Assembly: GCA_964497615.1 (NCBI GenBank)
Contig: CAZCEC010000089.1
Span: 1-25,392 of the forward strand
Length of the DNA stretch: 25,392 bases
Reading direction: 5' to 3'
Source: CAZCEC01 sp964497615
GTDB taxonomy: Bacteria; Chloroflexota; Anaerolineae; Anaerolineales; UBA6663
The notes beneath the pieces are model-generated. The model saw nothing but the letters and a program-made list of their open reading frames with translations, was not told the DNA's origin and did no database searches. The translations under genes and the position numbers were made by a program. Shown here one piece after another: positions 1 through 6,934 of this stretch; position 1 is the stretch's first letter, and the number at the start of each line of letters is the position of its first letter.

Positions 1-346
1 TGGTGACGTCGATCTGCGCGCGCTGAAGGCTATCGAGCAGGCCCGGAACAGGCAAGTGGTCCTGGTCCCAACTGAGGACGCCCCCCGCCCCGCGCTGGCG
101 GAGGAAGGCGACGAGCCATTCTTCGACTTCGTCGGCGGGGAGGGCGAGGAAACGACCGCTGAGGGATTCGAGCTCGGATGTAAAGCGGGAAACGTGATCC
201 GTTGTGCGTGGTCCGTGGTCCATCAGCGGCGATGCGTCCGCGGGGGCGGGAGGGTGGCCGGGGGGATGAACGACGGGCAGGTGGCGGCGATCGCCGAGGG
301 CGGCGCGGATGTTGGCGAGGATGGTGTCGCGCGAATTCGTGGTCAA
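1..346 (-). CDS. lutC: LutC-like LUD-domain protein, N-terminal part (runs off the window)
   Basis: The minus strand is open from the lutB stop to the window edge, and 115 codons are visible. The visible protein begins with a helix like NSRDTILANIRAALG, then a Pro-rich stretch, then a region ending in FLALPADEVEEWLVAFL and GGVLSWDQDHLPVPGLL. This is the pattern expected at the N terminus of LutC/YkgG-type LUD-domain proteins (usually about 200-240 residues), which act with LutA and LutB in oxidation of L-lactate to pyruvate. There is no ATG after the lutB stop in this frame; the first usable start is TTG at 346, without a clear Shine-Dalgarno sequence, so the start is uncertain. The gene follows lutB by 42 bases and is surely co-transcribed. 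The catalytic half lies outside the window. Confidence 0.8.
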   Translation of the reverse strand, partial: MTTNSRDTILANIRAALGDRRHLPVVHPPGHPPAPADASPLMDHGPRTTDHVSRFTSELESLSGRFLALPADEVEEWLVAFLRQRGAGGVLSWDQDHLPVPGLLDSLQRAQIDVT

Positions 347-388
347 GGTCGGGGTACCAGCATTAGCAACAGGCCGTGGAAAGGAAAG

Positions 389-1813
389 TCATTTTCTGTT
401 CTTCCACCGGTCACGGAAAGACTGAGACGCGAAGGGGGGAAAGTCGCGGCGCTTCGTCCAGGCGTTGAGGGGCGGCGGGAGGGAACGGAGCCACTGGCCG
501 CCGCCGAGGAGGCGCGTGGCGAAGGCGGCGAGGCGCTGGGCGAGGCGGTAGCGGCCGGGCTTCGCCATGGTTTGGGCGAAGCCGGTCATGGCGACCTTTT
601 CCCAGGCTTTGGCCTGACCGGCGGCAACGCGGCGGCCGCGCACCTCCAGGAGCATGGTAGGAATGTCAATGCGGACCGGGCAGACATCCTTGCAGGCGCC
701 GCACAGGGTGCTGGCGTTCGCCAGTTGGTTGAACTCGCTGCCGAAGATGCCGGAGGAGATGACGGCGCCGATGGGGCCGCTGTAGGGCGAGCCGTAGGCG
801 TGGCCGCCGATCTCGGCGAAGACGGGGCAGACATTGAGGCAGGCGCCGCAGCGGATGCACATGAGTGACTCGGCCAACTTGCCGCCCAGGAGGCGGGTGC
901 GGCCGTTATCGAGCAGGACGATGTGCATCTCTTCGGGGCCATCGCTTTCGCCGGGGCGGCGGGGGCCGGTGATGAGCGAAACGTAGGTGGTGAGCTTCTG
1001 GGAGGTGGCGGAGCGCGGCAGGAGGCGCAGCATCACCTCCAGGTCGGCCAGGGTGGGCACGAGGCGCTCCAGGCCCATGAGGGCGATGTGGACGGGCGGC
1101 AAGGTGGTGCACAGGCGGCCGTTGCCCTCGTTGGTGACCAGGGTGATGGCGCCGTTCTCGGCCACGCCGAAATTGACGCCGGAGAGGCCCACGTCGGCGC
1201 TGAAGAAGGCGCGGCGCAATTCGCGCCGGGCCACGGCCGTCATGGCCTCCACGTCCAGGGTTGGCGCCATGCCGAAGCGCTGATGGAACAACTCGGAGAC
1301 GTCCTCGCGGCGGAGGTGGACGGCGGGGGTGATGAGGTGGCCGGGCGTCTCGCCGCGCAGTTGGACGATGAACTCACCCAGGTCGGTCTCGACCGGCTGC
1401 ATCCCGGCGGCCTCCAGGGCATGGTTGATCCCGATCTCCTCGCTGACCATGCTTTTCGACTTAGCGATGATCAGGGGCCCGGTGCGGCCAGGGGGACGGC
1501 GCGCGGCGGCGGCGCGAACGAGGCGCAGGACGATTTCGCGGGCTTCGGGGGCATCGGCGGCCCAGTGGACGTGGCCGCCGTGGCGCTCGACGTTCGCGGT
1601 GAACTGCTCCAGGTATTCGTCCAGGCGCGAGAGGACGTCGATGCGGATGGCGCGGCCGCGGTCGCGGATGGCCTCCGAATTGGGGAGGGCCGCGAAGGCT
1701 TCGTCGCGCCCGGCTACGCGCCGGGCCTGGTTGCGGTCCAGGGCGATTTGGAGGGTGGGATTGTCGAGCGCGACCGAAATGCGTTCTTCAAAAGTCTTCG
1801 TGCTGTCGTGCAT
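389..1813 (-). CDS. lutB: LutB-like iron-sulfur protein (LUD domain plus 4Fe-4S dicluster)
   Basis: This 474-residue protein matches the usual length and layout of LutB, the iron-sulfur subunit of the LutABC L-lactate oxidation complex in the cytoplasm. Residues about 60-300 form the LUD domain (SKSMVSEEIGIN, EFIVQLRGETPGHLITPAVH, GAITLVTNEGNGR). A ferredoxin-like segment follows, with Cys319, Cys322, Cys325 and Cys329 (CIRCGACLNVCP), then the family-typical GGHAYGSPYSGPIGA stretch, then Cys371, Cys374 and Cys378 (CGACKDVCP). These should hold two 4Fe-4S clusters. The C-terminal 90 residues are the basic DUF3390-like tail. The ATG at 1813 is preceded by AGGATGAGGA. The gene lies upstream of lutC, but is separated from lutA by a lipoprotein gene, which is unusual. 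A perfect 11-bp inverted repeat lies 30-99 bases upstream of the start. Confidence 0.95.
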   Translation of the reverse strand: MHDSTKTFEERISVALDNPTLQIALDRNQARRVAGRDEAFAALPNSEAIRDRGRAIRIDVLSRLDEYLEQFTANVERHGGHVHWAADAPEAREIVLRLVRAAAARRPPGRTGPLIIAKSKSMVSEEIGINHALEAAGMQPVETDLGEFIVQLRGETPGHLITPAVHLRREDVSELFHQRFGMAPTLDVEAMTAVARRELRRAFFSADVGLSGVNFGVAENGAITLVTNEGNGRLCTTLPPVHIALMGLERLVPTLADLEVMLRLLPRSATSQKLTTYVSLITGPRRPGESDGPEEMHIVLLDNGRTRLLGGKLAESLMCIRCGACLNVCPVFAEIGGHAYGSPYSGPIGAVISSGIFGSEFNQLANASTLCGACKDVCPVRIDIPTMLLEVRGRRVAAGQAKAWEKVAMTGFAQTMAKPGRYRLAQRLAAFATRLLGGGQWLRSLPPPLNAWTKRRDFPPFASQSFRDRWKNRK

Positions 1814-1842
1814 TCCTCATCCTATAGGCCAAGCCCACACGC

Positions 1843-1912
1843 TGCGCATAGCCTCGCTGGTCTCCTAGACAATCGTCGTTTCCTGGCACACTGCCTTGCG
1901 TGGCTATGCGCA
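1843..1912. repeat. Perfect 11-bp inverted repeat upstream of lutB
   Basis: TGCGCATAGCC at 1843-1853 is the exact reverse complement of GGCTATGCGCA at 1902-1912, with 48 bases between the arms. It lies in the non-coding spacer directly upstream of lutB. It could be a split operator for a dimeric regulator that loops DNA (a GntR-type LldR/LutR regulator would be the obvious candidate family, though none is in the window), or a stem in the leader RNA. The function is inferred. Confidence 0.5.
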
Positions 1913-1927
1913 ACCCAAGCTGGATCA

Positions 1928-2182
1928 CTAGTCAGCGGCAAAAATCCAAATTAGGAGAAGCATGGACCACGCAAACAAGCTAACCTGACCCACAGCAGCC
2001 CCAACCGCGAACCACCACCGCCGCAGGAGCAGTCCGACCATGACCAGCCCGAGGCCTAGCGCACATGCGAGGCCCGATCGCCGTGCAGCGGTCGCGCCAT
2101 TCCAATAGGCTGCTAGCGACCGCAGTAGTCCAAGCGTGAACTGAGAGAGAACTGACCATCCCTGCTGTCGCTTGTTCGGCAG
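1928..2182 (-). CDS. Possible small two-helix membrane protein (start uncertain)
   Basis: Between the lipoprotein stop and lutB the minus strand has an open frame ending at 1928. From a CTG at 2182 it would encode 84 residues. The translation is basic near the N terminus (LPNKRQQGW) and has two hydrophobic stretches, one around ACALGLGLVMVGLLL and one at the C terminus (VSLFAWSMLLLIWIFAAD), separated by RRWW. This looks like a small inner-membrane protein. Against it: there is no ATG, GTG or TTG near the beginning, no clear ribosome site, and the bases are less GC-rich than the neighbours. It may be a remnant or non-coding. I recognise no family. Confidence 0.25.
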   Translation of the reverse strand: MPNKRQQGWSVLSQFTLGLLRSLAAYWNGATAARRSGLACALGLGLVMVGLLLRRWWFAVGAAVGQVSLFAWSMLLLIWIFAAD

Positions 2183-2192
2183 GCTACCCGCT

Positions 2193-3152
2193 CTAGCGCG
2201 CCTCCGCCAACTCCCAAATTTCGACTTCGGTAATCTCGCACAGGGTGCCATAGTCGCGGTTGGTGCCGGAGACCAGGGTGTAGTTGAGGTACCCTTCGGA
2301 GCGGCCGCTGTCGATAGCGGTAACCACGCGCACATCGTTGACAAAGGCGGTGAAGCGGTTGCCATCCACGGCAAGGAGGAAGTCGGCTTCGCCCTCGGGG
2401 ATATCGAGACGGCCATAGCGATTGCTGCTCAACGGGGTGAGGGTGCCATTGCGGGCGCGCTCGATGTAGACCTGGCCATCGAGACCCAGATAGGCCAGGT
2501 AGTGGTCGTAAGGCTCTTCGGCCTGTTCGCGGAAAACGAAGCCGCAGCCGGAGTTGAACCAGTTGGCGTTGTCGCTGGCGGAGTTCCAGTGGAAGTGCGC
2601 GCGGACCACGAAGTCGGCAGGCGCGTAGCCGGTCCACCACCACTGGTACCAGTTGATCTGCGCCCAACTCTCGCTGAAGTCGTCGGCCTGAGCGTAGCGG
2701 CCGTCGGCGCGCGTGAGGTAGCCATCTTCGACCAATTCGGCGACGCGGGCGGCCAGCGACCGAGCCTGGGCCGTGGCTTGCATGCGAGTGGCCTCGACGC
2801 GGGCGGTCGCGGTGAGGCGGGCCTCGGCGGCGTCGGCGGTGGCCTGCTGCTGGGTAGCGGCCCGGTCGGCAATGGCCTGCTCGGTGTCCTCGGCATCGGC
2901 GGTGGCGAAGTCGTCCAGTTCGGCCTGCTCCTCGGTGGCAGCCTGCGCCTCCAACTGCGCCTCGATGGTGGCGGTGACGGCCGCGGCGACTGCCGTTTCG
3001 GCTTGGGCCGCGGTCGCCGTGGCAACCAGGTCTGGGCCGGGCGTGGCGGAGGGGCCCGTGGCGATGTTGGAGGGACCCACGCGGGGGGACATGCAGGCCA
3101 GGATGGCCAGACCCAGGGCGGCGAGGACGAGGGCGGCGCGTTGGTGATTCAC
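2193..3152 (-). CDS. Lipoprotein with Ala-rich coiled region and LamG-like C-terminal domain
   Basis: This predicted 319-residue surface lipoprotein starts at a GTG at 3152, preceded by GAGAAGAGG and 19 bases after the lutA stop. The N terminus is a type II signal peptide with lipobox LAILAC and Cys20 as the lipidated residue. Residues about 30-165 are rich in Ala, Thr, Glu and Gln (for example VTATIEAQLEAQAATEEQ) and probably form a long helix or coiled coil. The C-terminal half (about 175-315) contains DDFSESWAQINWYQWWW, AHFHWNSASDNANWFNSGCGFVFR, DGQVYIERARNG and FLLAVDGNRFTAFVNDVRV, the alternating pattern of concanavalin-like (LamG/DUF1080-type) beta-sandwich domains that often bind sugars or other surface ligands. 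It stands between lutA and lutB and is probably co-transcribed with them. Its role there is unknown. Confidence 0.85.
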   Translation of the reverse strand: MNHQRAALVLAALGLAILACMSPRVGPSNIATGPSATPGPDLVATATAAQAETAVAAAVTATIEAQLEAQAATEEQAELDDFATADAEDTEQAIADRAATQQQATADAAEARLTATARVEATRMQATAQARSLAARVAELVEDGYLTRADGRYAQADDFSESWAQINWYQWWWTGYAPADFVVRAHFHWNSASDNANWFNSGCGFVFREQAEEPYDHYLAYLGLDGQVYIERARNGTLTPLSSNRYGRLDIPEGEADFLLAVDGNRFTAFVNDVRVVTAIDSGRSEGYLNYTLVSGTNRDYGTLCEITEVEIWELAEAR

Positions 3153-3171
3153 TGTTGGTCCTCTTCTCGGG

Positions 3172-3909
3172 TTACGTGTCACTGGCAAGGACCTCGGCCA
3201 GGTGGAGGCAGCGCAAGGGGCTGCCATCGCGGCGCAGGGCGCCGGCCAGGTGCATGAGACAGCTCATGTCGCAGCTCACCAGGGTATCGGCGCCGCTGGC
3301 GCGCAGGTGGGCGAGTTTCTTGTCGAGCATGGCCGCGGAAACATCGCCGTGCTTGACGGCGAAAAGGCCGCCAAAGCCGCAGCACTCGTCGGAGCCGGCG
3401 AAGGGGACAACTTGCGCGCCGGGCACGGCCGCCAGCAGGCGCGGGGCTGGCTCGCGGACGCCCAGGCCGCGGGTGAGGTGGCAAGCGCCGTGGTAGGCCA
3501 CGCGGCCGGTAAGGGCGCTGGAGGCGGAGACGAGGGCGGGGTCCACCTTGAGCACATCCACCAGGAACTGCCCGAACTCGTAGGTGCGGGCGGCGATGGC
3601 CCGGGCGCGGGCCAGATTGGGCGGGTCATCGGCAAAGAGGTCGGCGTAGCCATGAACAAGCATGGCCGCGCACGAGCCAGAGGGGACGACCAGCGGTTCA
3701 GTGTTGGGCTCGAACAGATCGAGGAGGTTGAGGGCAAGGCGGCGCGCCTCGGCGCGGAAGCCCGCATTGTAGCCGGGCTGGCCGCAGCAGGTCTGGGCTT
3801 CGATGAAGACCACCTCGACGCCCAGGCGCTGGAGGACATTGACCACGGCCTCGCCCACCTGGGGGAAGAGCGAATCGACGATACACGTGACGAAGAGTTG
3901 GACACGCAT
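3172..3909 (-). CDS. lutA: LutA-like (Fe-S)-binding protein with two CCG domains
   Basis: This 245-residue protein is of normal LutA length. It has the two cysteine-rich CCG half-domains of the family: Cys41-Cys42 in AQTCCGQPGYNAG and Cys177-Cys178 in SDECCGFGGLFAVKHG, with further cysteines at 9, 80, 143, 213 and 217 (PSGSCAAML, YHGACHLTRGLG, VSCDMSCLMH). These motifs bind Fe-S clusters in LutA, GlpC and heterodisulfide-reductase HdrB. The partners are the LutB and LutC homologues downstream, and the expected role is electron transfer in L-lactate oxidation. The open frame extends upstream to 4050, but the start was set at the ATG at 3909 because MRVQLFVTCIVD matches the LutA N terminus and a promoter lies 8 bases before it. 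There is no Shine-Dalgarno sequence, consistent with a leaderless transcript. Confidence 0.93.
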   Translation of the reverse strand: MRVQLFVTCIVDSLFPQVGEAVVNVLQRLGVEVVFIEAQTCCGQPGYNAGFRAEARRLALNLLDLFEPNTEPLVVPSGSCAAMLVHGYADLFADDPPNLARARAIAARTYEFGQFLVDVLKVDPALVSASSALTGRVAYHGACHLTRGLGVREPAPRLLAAVPGAQVVPFAGSDECCGFGGLFAVKHGDVSAAMLDKKLAHLRASGADTLVSCDMSCLMHLAGALRRDGSPLRCLHLAEVLASDT

Positions 3910-4227
3910 TGGAGGGTAGTATACCGCCGGGAAGGGAGATGACAAACATGGCCGCACGCTAGTGTGCCAATCGGCAGGGACGAGATTCCTCGCCCGCACA
4001 GGGGCCGCGCCAGTTCCTGGGAGGCTGGGGCGGGTTCGGAATGACAGCACACCCGAGGGAAGACGACCGGCATTCTGATCTCATGGTATATTGACGTCTC
4101 GCCGTCCCCTTCGCCGGTTGCCATAATCGCCGCCGCGCCGGAGGGGCGTTTTTGGGCTGAGCGTTTCCACCGCGCCGGGGGGCAGGCGAGGCGCGGGCCG
4201 GAAACCCACACAAGGAGAGACATCCAC
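3910..4227. other. Intergenic region between divergent lutA and glgP
   Basis: These 318 bases separate two divergent genes and contain no convincing coding frame. The left end holds the lutA promoter. Around 3982-4046 there is a segment with GAGATTCCTCG at one end and TTCGGAATGACA at the other, resembling a dispersed intergenic repeat (a related pair occurs at 6565-6598). For glgP the best promoter-like boxes are TTGACG at 4091-4096 and CATAAT at 4122-4127, but the 25-base spacing is too long, so the glgP promoter is not resolved. The glgP ribosome site AAGGAGAG lies near 4212-4219. Confidence 0.5.
3918..3945 (-). promoter_or_regulatory. Sigma70-type promoter of the lut operon, possibly leaderless
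   Basis: On the minus strand TTGTCA (3945-3940) and TATACT (3923-3918) are separated by 16 bases, each one mismatch from consensus. Only 8 bases separate the -10 box from the lutA ATG, so transcription should start at or next to the start codon. This is read directly from the sequence; activity is inferred. Confidence 0.6.
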
Positions 4228-6402
4228 ATGCTGACCGACGCGCGCCACGCTACCATCGCGCCCGCGCTGGCCGAGATCGCCCTGCCCCGGCGCCTGAGCC
4301 GGCTGGTGGACCTGGCCAGCAACCTGTGGTGGACGTGGCATCCCGACGCGCAAGAGCTGTTCCAGCAGATCGACAACACGCTGTGGATTGAGGTGTATCA
4401 CAATCCAGTCAAGTTCCTGCGGCAGGTCAAGCGCAAAGCGCTCAATGCCGCGGTGCACGAGAAGCGGGTGCTGGAGCTGTATGACCGCACCATGAAGGCG
4501 TTCGACGACTACATGCATCCGAGCAGCACCTGGTACTCGCGCACCCACCCCGAGCAAGCCGATCACTTCATCGCCTACTTCTCAACCGAATTCGGGCTGC
4601 ACGAGTCATTCCCGACCTATGCGGGGGGCCTGGGCATCCTGTCCGGCGATCACGCCAAGGAGGCCTCGGACCTGGGGCTGCCGTTCGTGGGCGTGGGCTT
4701 TCTGTACAACCAGGGATACTTCTCGCAGCACATCACTGAGGACGGGTGGCAGGAGGCGGGTTACCGCCGGTATTCGTTTGAGGATGTGCCTGTCATCCCG
4801 CTGACGAATGAGGACGGCCAGCCGCTGATCGTGGTGGTGGACCTGCCGGGGCGCGCGCTGCACGCGCGAGTGTGGCGCATCCAGGTGGGGCGCATTCCGC
4901 TGGTGCTGCTGGACAGCGACGTGGAACTGAATGCGCCGGCCGACCGCGACCTGACCGCGCGGGTGTATGGCGGGGACCTGGACACGCGCATCTCGCAGGA
5001 GATTGTGCTGGGGATCGGGGGCGTGCGGGCGCTGAGGGCACTGAAGATTCAGCCCAAGGTGTGGCACATGAATGAGGGGCACAGCGCCTTCCTGGCGCTG
5101 GAGCGCATCCGCGAGCGCATCGCCAACGGGATGGCCTTCGAGCAGGCCGAGGCGGAGGTGCGGCGGGCGACGGTGTTCACCACGCACACACCCGTGCCGG
5201 CTGGCAACGAGGAATTTCCGGATTGGCTGATCGAGCGGTACTTCAGCCAATACTGGGGCCGGCTAGGGCTGGACCGGGAGGGGTTCATCGGACTGGCGCG
5301 GCACAGCCAGCCGTGGGGACAGACGTTCAGCATGTCCATGCTGGCGATCCGCATGAGCCACCTGCGCAACGGGGTGAGCGAACTGCACGGGCGGGTGAGC
5401 CGCCGGATGTGGCAGTTCATGTTCCCGGAGGTGCCGGTGGAGCGGGTGCCGATCCGGTCGATCACCAATGGGGTGCACACCGGCACCTGGCTGGCGCGGC
5501 GCATGGCCGAGATATATGACCTGTATCTGGGGCCGGACTGGCGCGAGGCGCTGGACGACCCGGCGGCGTGGCAGGCGATCTTTGCCGCGCCGGATGAGGA
5601 ATTGTGGGAGGTGAGGCGGCACCTGAAGCGCAAGCTGGCGGCCTTTGCCCGCGAGCGGGCGCGCACGCAATGGCTGACCGCGCGGCGGCACCCGGTGCAG
5701 ATCGTGGCGGGCGGCACGCTGTTGGACCCGTACATGCTGACCATCGGGTTCGCGCGCCGGTTCGCGACGTATAAGCGCGGCGCACTGGTGATGCGCGACG
5801 CGGAGCGGCTGATGCGGCTGGTCAACAACGTGGAGCGGCCGGTGCAAATCATCTTTGCCGGCAAGGCGCACCCGATGGACGAGCCGGGCAAGCTGATTAT
5901 CCAGCAGGTGTACCGAACGCTAAAGAAGGCAGAGTACGGCGGGCGGATCGTCTTCCTGGAGGACTACGACATCAACCTGGCGCGGTATCTGGTGCAGGGG
6001 GTGGACGTGTGGATGAACAACCCGCGCCGGCCGCTGGAGGCATCGGGCACGTCGGGGATGAAGGCGGCCTTGAACGGCGTGCTGAACTTCTCGGTGCTGG
6101 ATGGCTGGTGGCAGGAGGGCTATAACGGCGAGAATGGCTGGGCGATCGGGGACGAGAACGAGTACGCCAACCTGGACGAGCAGGACGCGCGCGACGCGGA
6201 GAGCCTGTATGACACGCTGGAGAACCAGATCGTGCCGCTGTACTACGAGACTGGGCTGAACGAGCTATCGCCGGGCTGGATGCGCAAGGTCAAGACCAGC
6301 ATCGCGACGCTGGCGCCAGCGTTCAGCACGCGGCGGATGGTGAAGCAGTATGCGGAGGAGATGTATTTGAACGGGGAAACCGAGGACGAACGGCGAGAGT
6401 AA
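4228..6402 (+). CDS. glgP: Glycogen/alpha-glucan phosphorylase (GT35)
   Basis: This 724-residue cytoplasmic enzyme releases glucose-1-phosphate from the ends of glycogen or maltodextrin using phosphate. The first 110 residues match the DUF3417 domain that precedes many bacterial alpha-glucan phosphorylases (LPRRLSRLVDLASNLWWTWHPDAQ). Catalytic-domain motifs follow: YFSTEFGLHESFPTYAGGLG at 117-136, LSGDHAKEASDLGLP, WHMNEGHSAF, TTHTPVPAGNEEFP, ITNGVHTGTW, FARRFATYKRG and IFAGKAHPMDEPGK. The pyridoxal-phosphate lysine is Lys612 in TSGMKAALNG, followed by LNFSVLDGWWQEGYNGENGW. All expected active-site motifs are present. The ATG at 4228 has AAGGAGAG upstream. The gene stands alone between the divergent lut operon and a terminator-like hairpin, so it is probably a single transcription unit. 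Confidence 0.96.
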   Translation: MLTDARHATIAPALAEIALPRRLSRLVDLASNLWWTWHPDAQELFQQIDNTLWIEVYHNPVKFLRQVKRKALNAAVHEKRVLELYDRTMKAFDDYMHPSSTWYSRTHPEQADHFIAYFSTEFGLHESFPTYAGGLGILSGDHAKEASDLGLPFVGVGFLYNQGYFSQHITEDGWQEAGYRRYSFEDVPVIPLTNEDGQPLIVVVDLPGRALHARVWRIQVGRIPLVLLDSDVELNAPADRDLTARVYGGDLDTRISQEIVLGIGGVRALRALKIQPKVWHMNEGHSAFLALERIRERIANGMAFEQAEAEVRRATVFTTHTPVPAGNEEFPDWLIERYFSQYWGRLGLDREGFIGLARHSQPWGQTFSMSMLAIRMSHLRNGVSELHGRVSRRMWQFMFPEVPVERVPIRSITNGVHTGTWLARRMAEIYDLYLGPDWREALDDPAAWQAIFAAPDEELWEVRRHLKRKLAAFARERARTQWLTARRHPVQIVAGGTLLDPYMLTIGFARRFATYKRGALVMRDAERLMRLVNNVERPVQIIFAGKAHPMDEPGKLIIQQVYRTLKKAEYGGRIVFLEDYDINLARYLVQGVDVWMNNPRRPLEASGTSGMKAALNGVLNFSVLDGWWQEGYNGENGWAIGDENEYANLDEQDARDAESLYDTLENQIVPLYYETGLNELSPGWMRKVKTSIATLAPAFSTRRMVKQYAEEMYLNGETEDERRE

Positions 6403-6408
6403 ACCGAA

Positions 6409-6442
6409 TCGGCCGCCCGCGCTAGGAGTCGCGGGCGGCCGA
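6409..6442. terminator. GC-rich hairpin after glgP, likely terminator
   Basis: TCGGCCGCCCGCG (6409-6421) pairs perfectly with CGCGGGCGGCCGA (6430-6442) around an 8-base loop, a 13-bp stem beginning 6 bases after the glgP stop. It lacks a U-tract on the plus strand, so it is not a textbook Rho-independent terminator. It may still stop polymerase, protect the 3' end, or work in both directions for the convergent small gene on the minus strand. Confidence 0.6.
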
Positions 6443-6504
6443 ATTCATCGTGAGGTTGGCCAGAACCTCACCTTCGAGCGCGCGGTGCCAGCCGCGCGCC
6501 GAAA

Positions 6505-6534
6505 ACCGGCCGGGGGTTTGGGGGACCGGCCGGG
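6505..6534. repeat. Repeated ACCGGCCGGG 10-mer between convergent genes
   Basis: ACCGGCCGGG occurs at 6505-6514 and again at 6525-6534. Each copy contains the palindrome CCGGCCGG, so the two can also pair with each other as a hairpin. A 6-bp stem, GAGGTT with AACCTC, lies just before at about 6452-6469. The 6443-6614 spacer otherwise holds only a possible dispersed repeat at 6565-6598. Confidence 0.35.
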
Positions 6535-6614
6535 CTGCAGCCAGACGCAAGGGACACTGAAACCGAGATTCCTCAGCAGAAACCGCCTCGGATTGACAAA
6601 CCCGACGGGCAGTG

Positions 6615-6803
6615 TCAACTCAGGAATGCCGTGACCACCACGAGGGCGGCAGTGATGACGCCCACGAGGCCGAGGCTGGCTGCCAGGGCCAGCCCGCGCT
6701 GAGGGCTGAGGCGCGCCGCGTGCCAGTGCTGGGCGTCGAGGGACCGCTCGGTTTGGCGGGTCTGGGCGTATTTCAGCAGGATGTGTTCGTTGTGCTGGTT
6801 CAT
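6615..6803 (-). CDS. Small single-pass membrane protein, unknown function
   Basis: This 62-residue frame begins with ATG at 6803, preceded at ideal distance by AGGAGGT, the best Shine-Dalgarno sequence in the window. The N-terminal 35 residues are polar (MNQHNEHILLKYAQTRQTER). The C-terminal 25 residues are a clean transmembrane helix (LALAASLGLVGVITAALVVV). The predicted topology is a cytoplasmic N terminus with a C-terminal anchor. It is convergent with glgP and divergent from the large regulator, sharing a 131-base upstream region containing the GGGACG boxes, so it may be that regulator's target. I recognise no family. An overlapping plus-strand frame (6612-6842) has no ribosome site and is rejected. 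Confidence 0.7.
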   Translation of the reverse strand: MNQHNEHILLKYAQTRQTERSLDAQHWHAARLSPQRGLALAASLGLVGVITAALVVVTAFLS

Positions 6804-6847
6804 GGTTACCTCCTGACCACTTCAACTATGGGCAGTATATAGAACAA

Positions 6848-6913
6848 GCGTCCCAAAAGCGTTGCCCCAGGGTGTGTCCGGGCGTCCCAGATGACTGGGA
6901 CGGCCAGGGACGG
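6848..6913. promoter_or_regulatory. Cluster of four GGGACG boxes, candidate operator
   Basis: Two copies read GCGTCCCAR (6848-6856 and 6882-6890). Two read in the opposite sense, CTGGGACGG (6895-6903) and CAGGGACGG (6905-6913), with starts 10 bp apart, one helical turn. The middle pair forms a perfect dyad, CGTCCCAG (6883-6890) and CTGGGACG (6895-6902), with a 4-base centre. The cluster ends 21 bases before the regulator ATG and lies in the shared upstream region of the divergent small gene. SARP/BTAD regulators are known to bind short direct repeats near the -35 region, so autoregulation is a reasonable inference. Confidence 0.5.
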
Positions 6914-6922
6914 TTTCGTGAG

Positions 6923-6928
6923 TACAAT
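6923..6928 (+). promoter_or_regulatory. TACAAT -10-like box next to the regulator start
   Basis: TACAAT lies 6 bases before the ATG at 6935, so a transcript from it would be leaderless or nearly so. There is no good -35 hexamer 16-18 bases upstream; instead the GGGACG boxes occupy that position, as in an activator-dependent promoter. Tentative. Confidence 0.3.
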
Positions 6929-6934
6929 AAGGCC

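Noticed and set aside
923..1954. A 343-residue plus-strand open frame
   Set aside because: It is antisense to lutB, which has diagnostic cysteine motifs, and its translation is Gly/Ala/Asp-rich low complexity.
2172..3257. A 361-residue plus-strand open frame
   Set aside because: It is antisense to the lipoprotein, Gly-rich without motifs, whereas the minus frame has a signal peptide with lipobox and a beta-sandwich pattern.
4091..4127. TTGACG and CATAAT as the glgP promoter
   Set aside because: The spacing of 25 bases is incompatible with a standard sigma70 promoter.
4129..4156. Short hairpin followed by TTTTT upstream of glgP as a terminator
   Set aside because: The stem is only about 4 bp and it lies in the glgP leader region with no gene ending before it on that strand.
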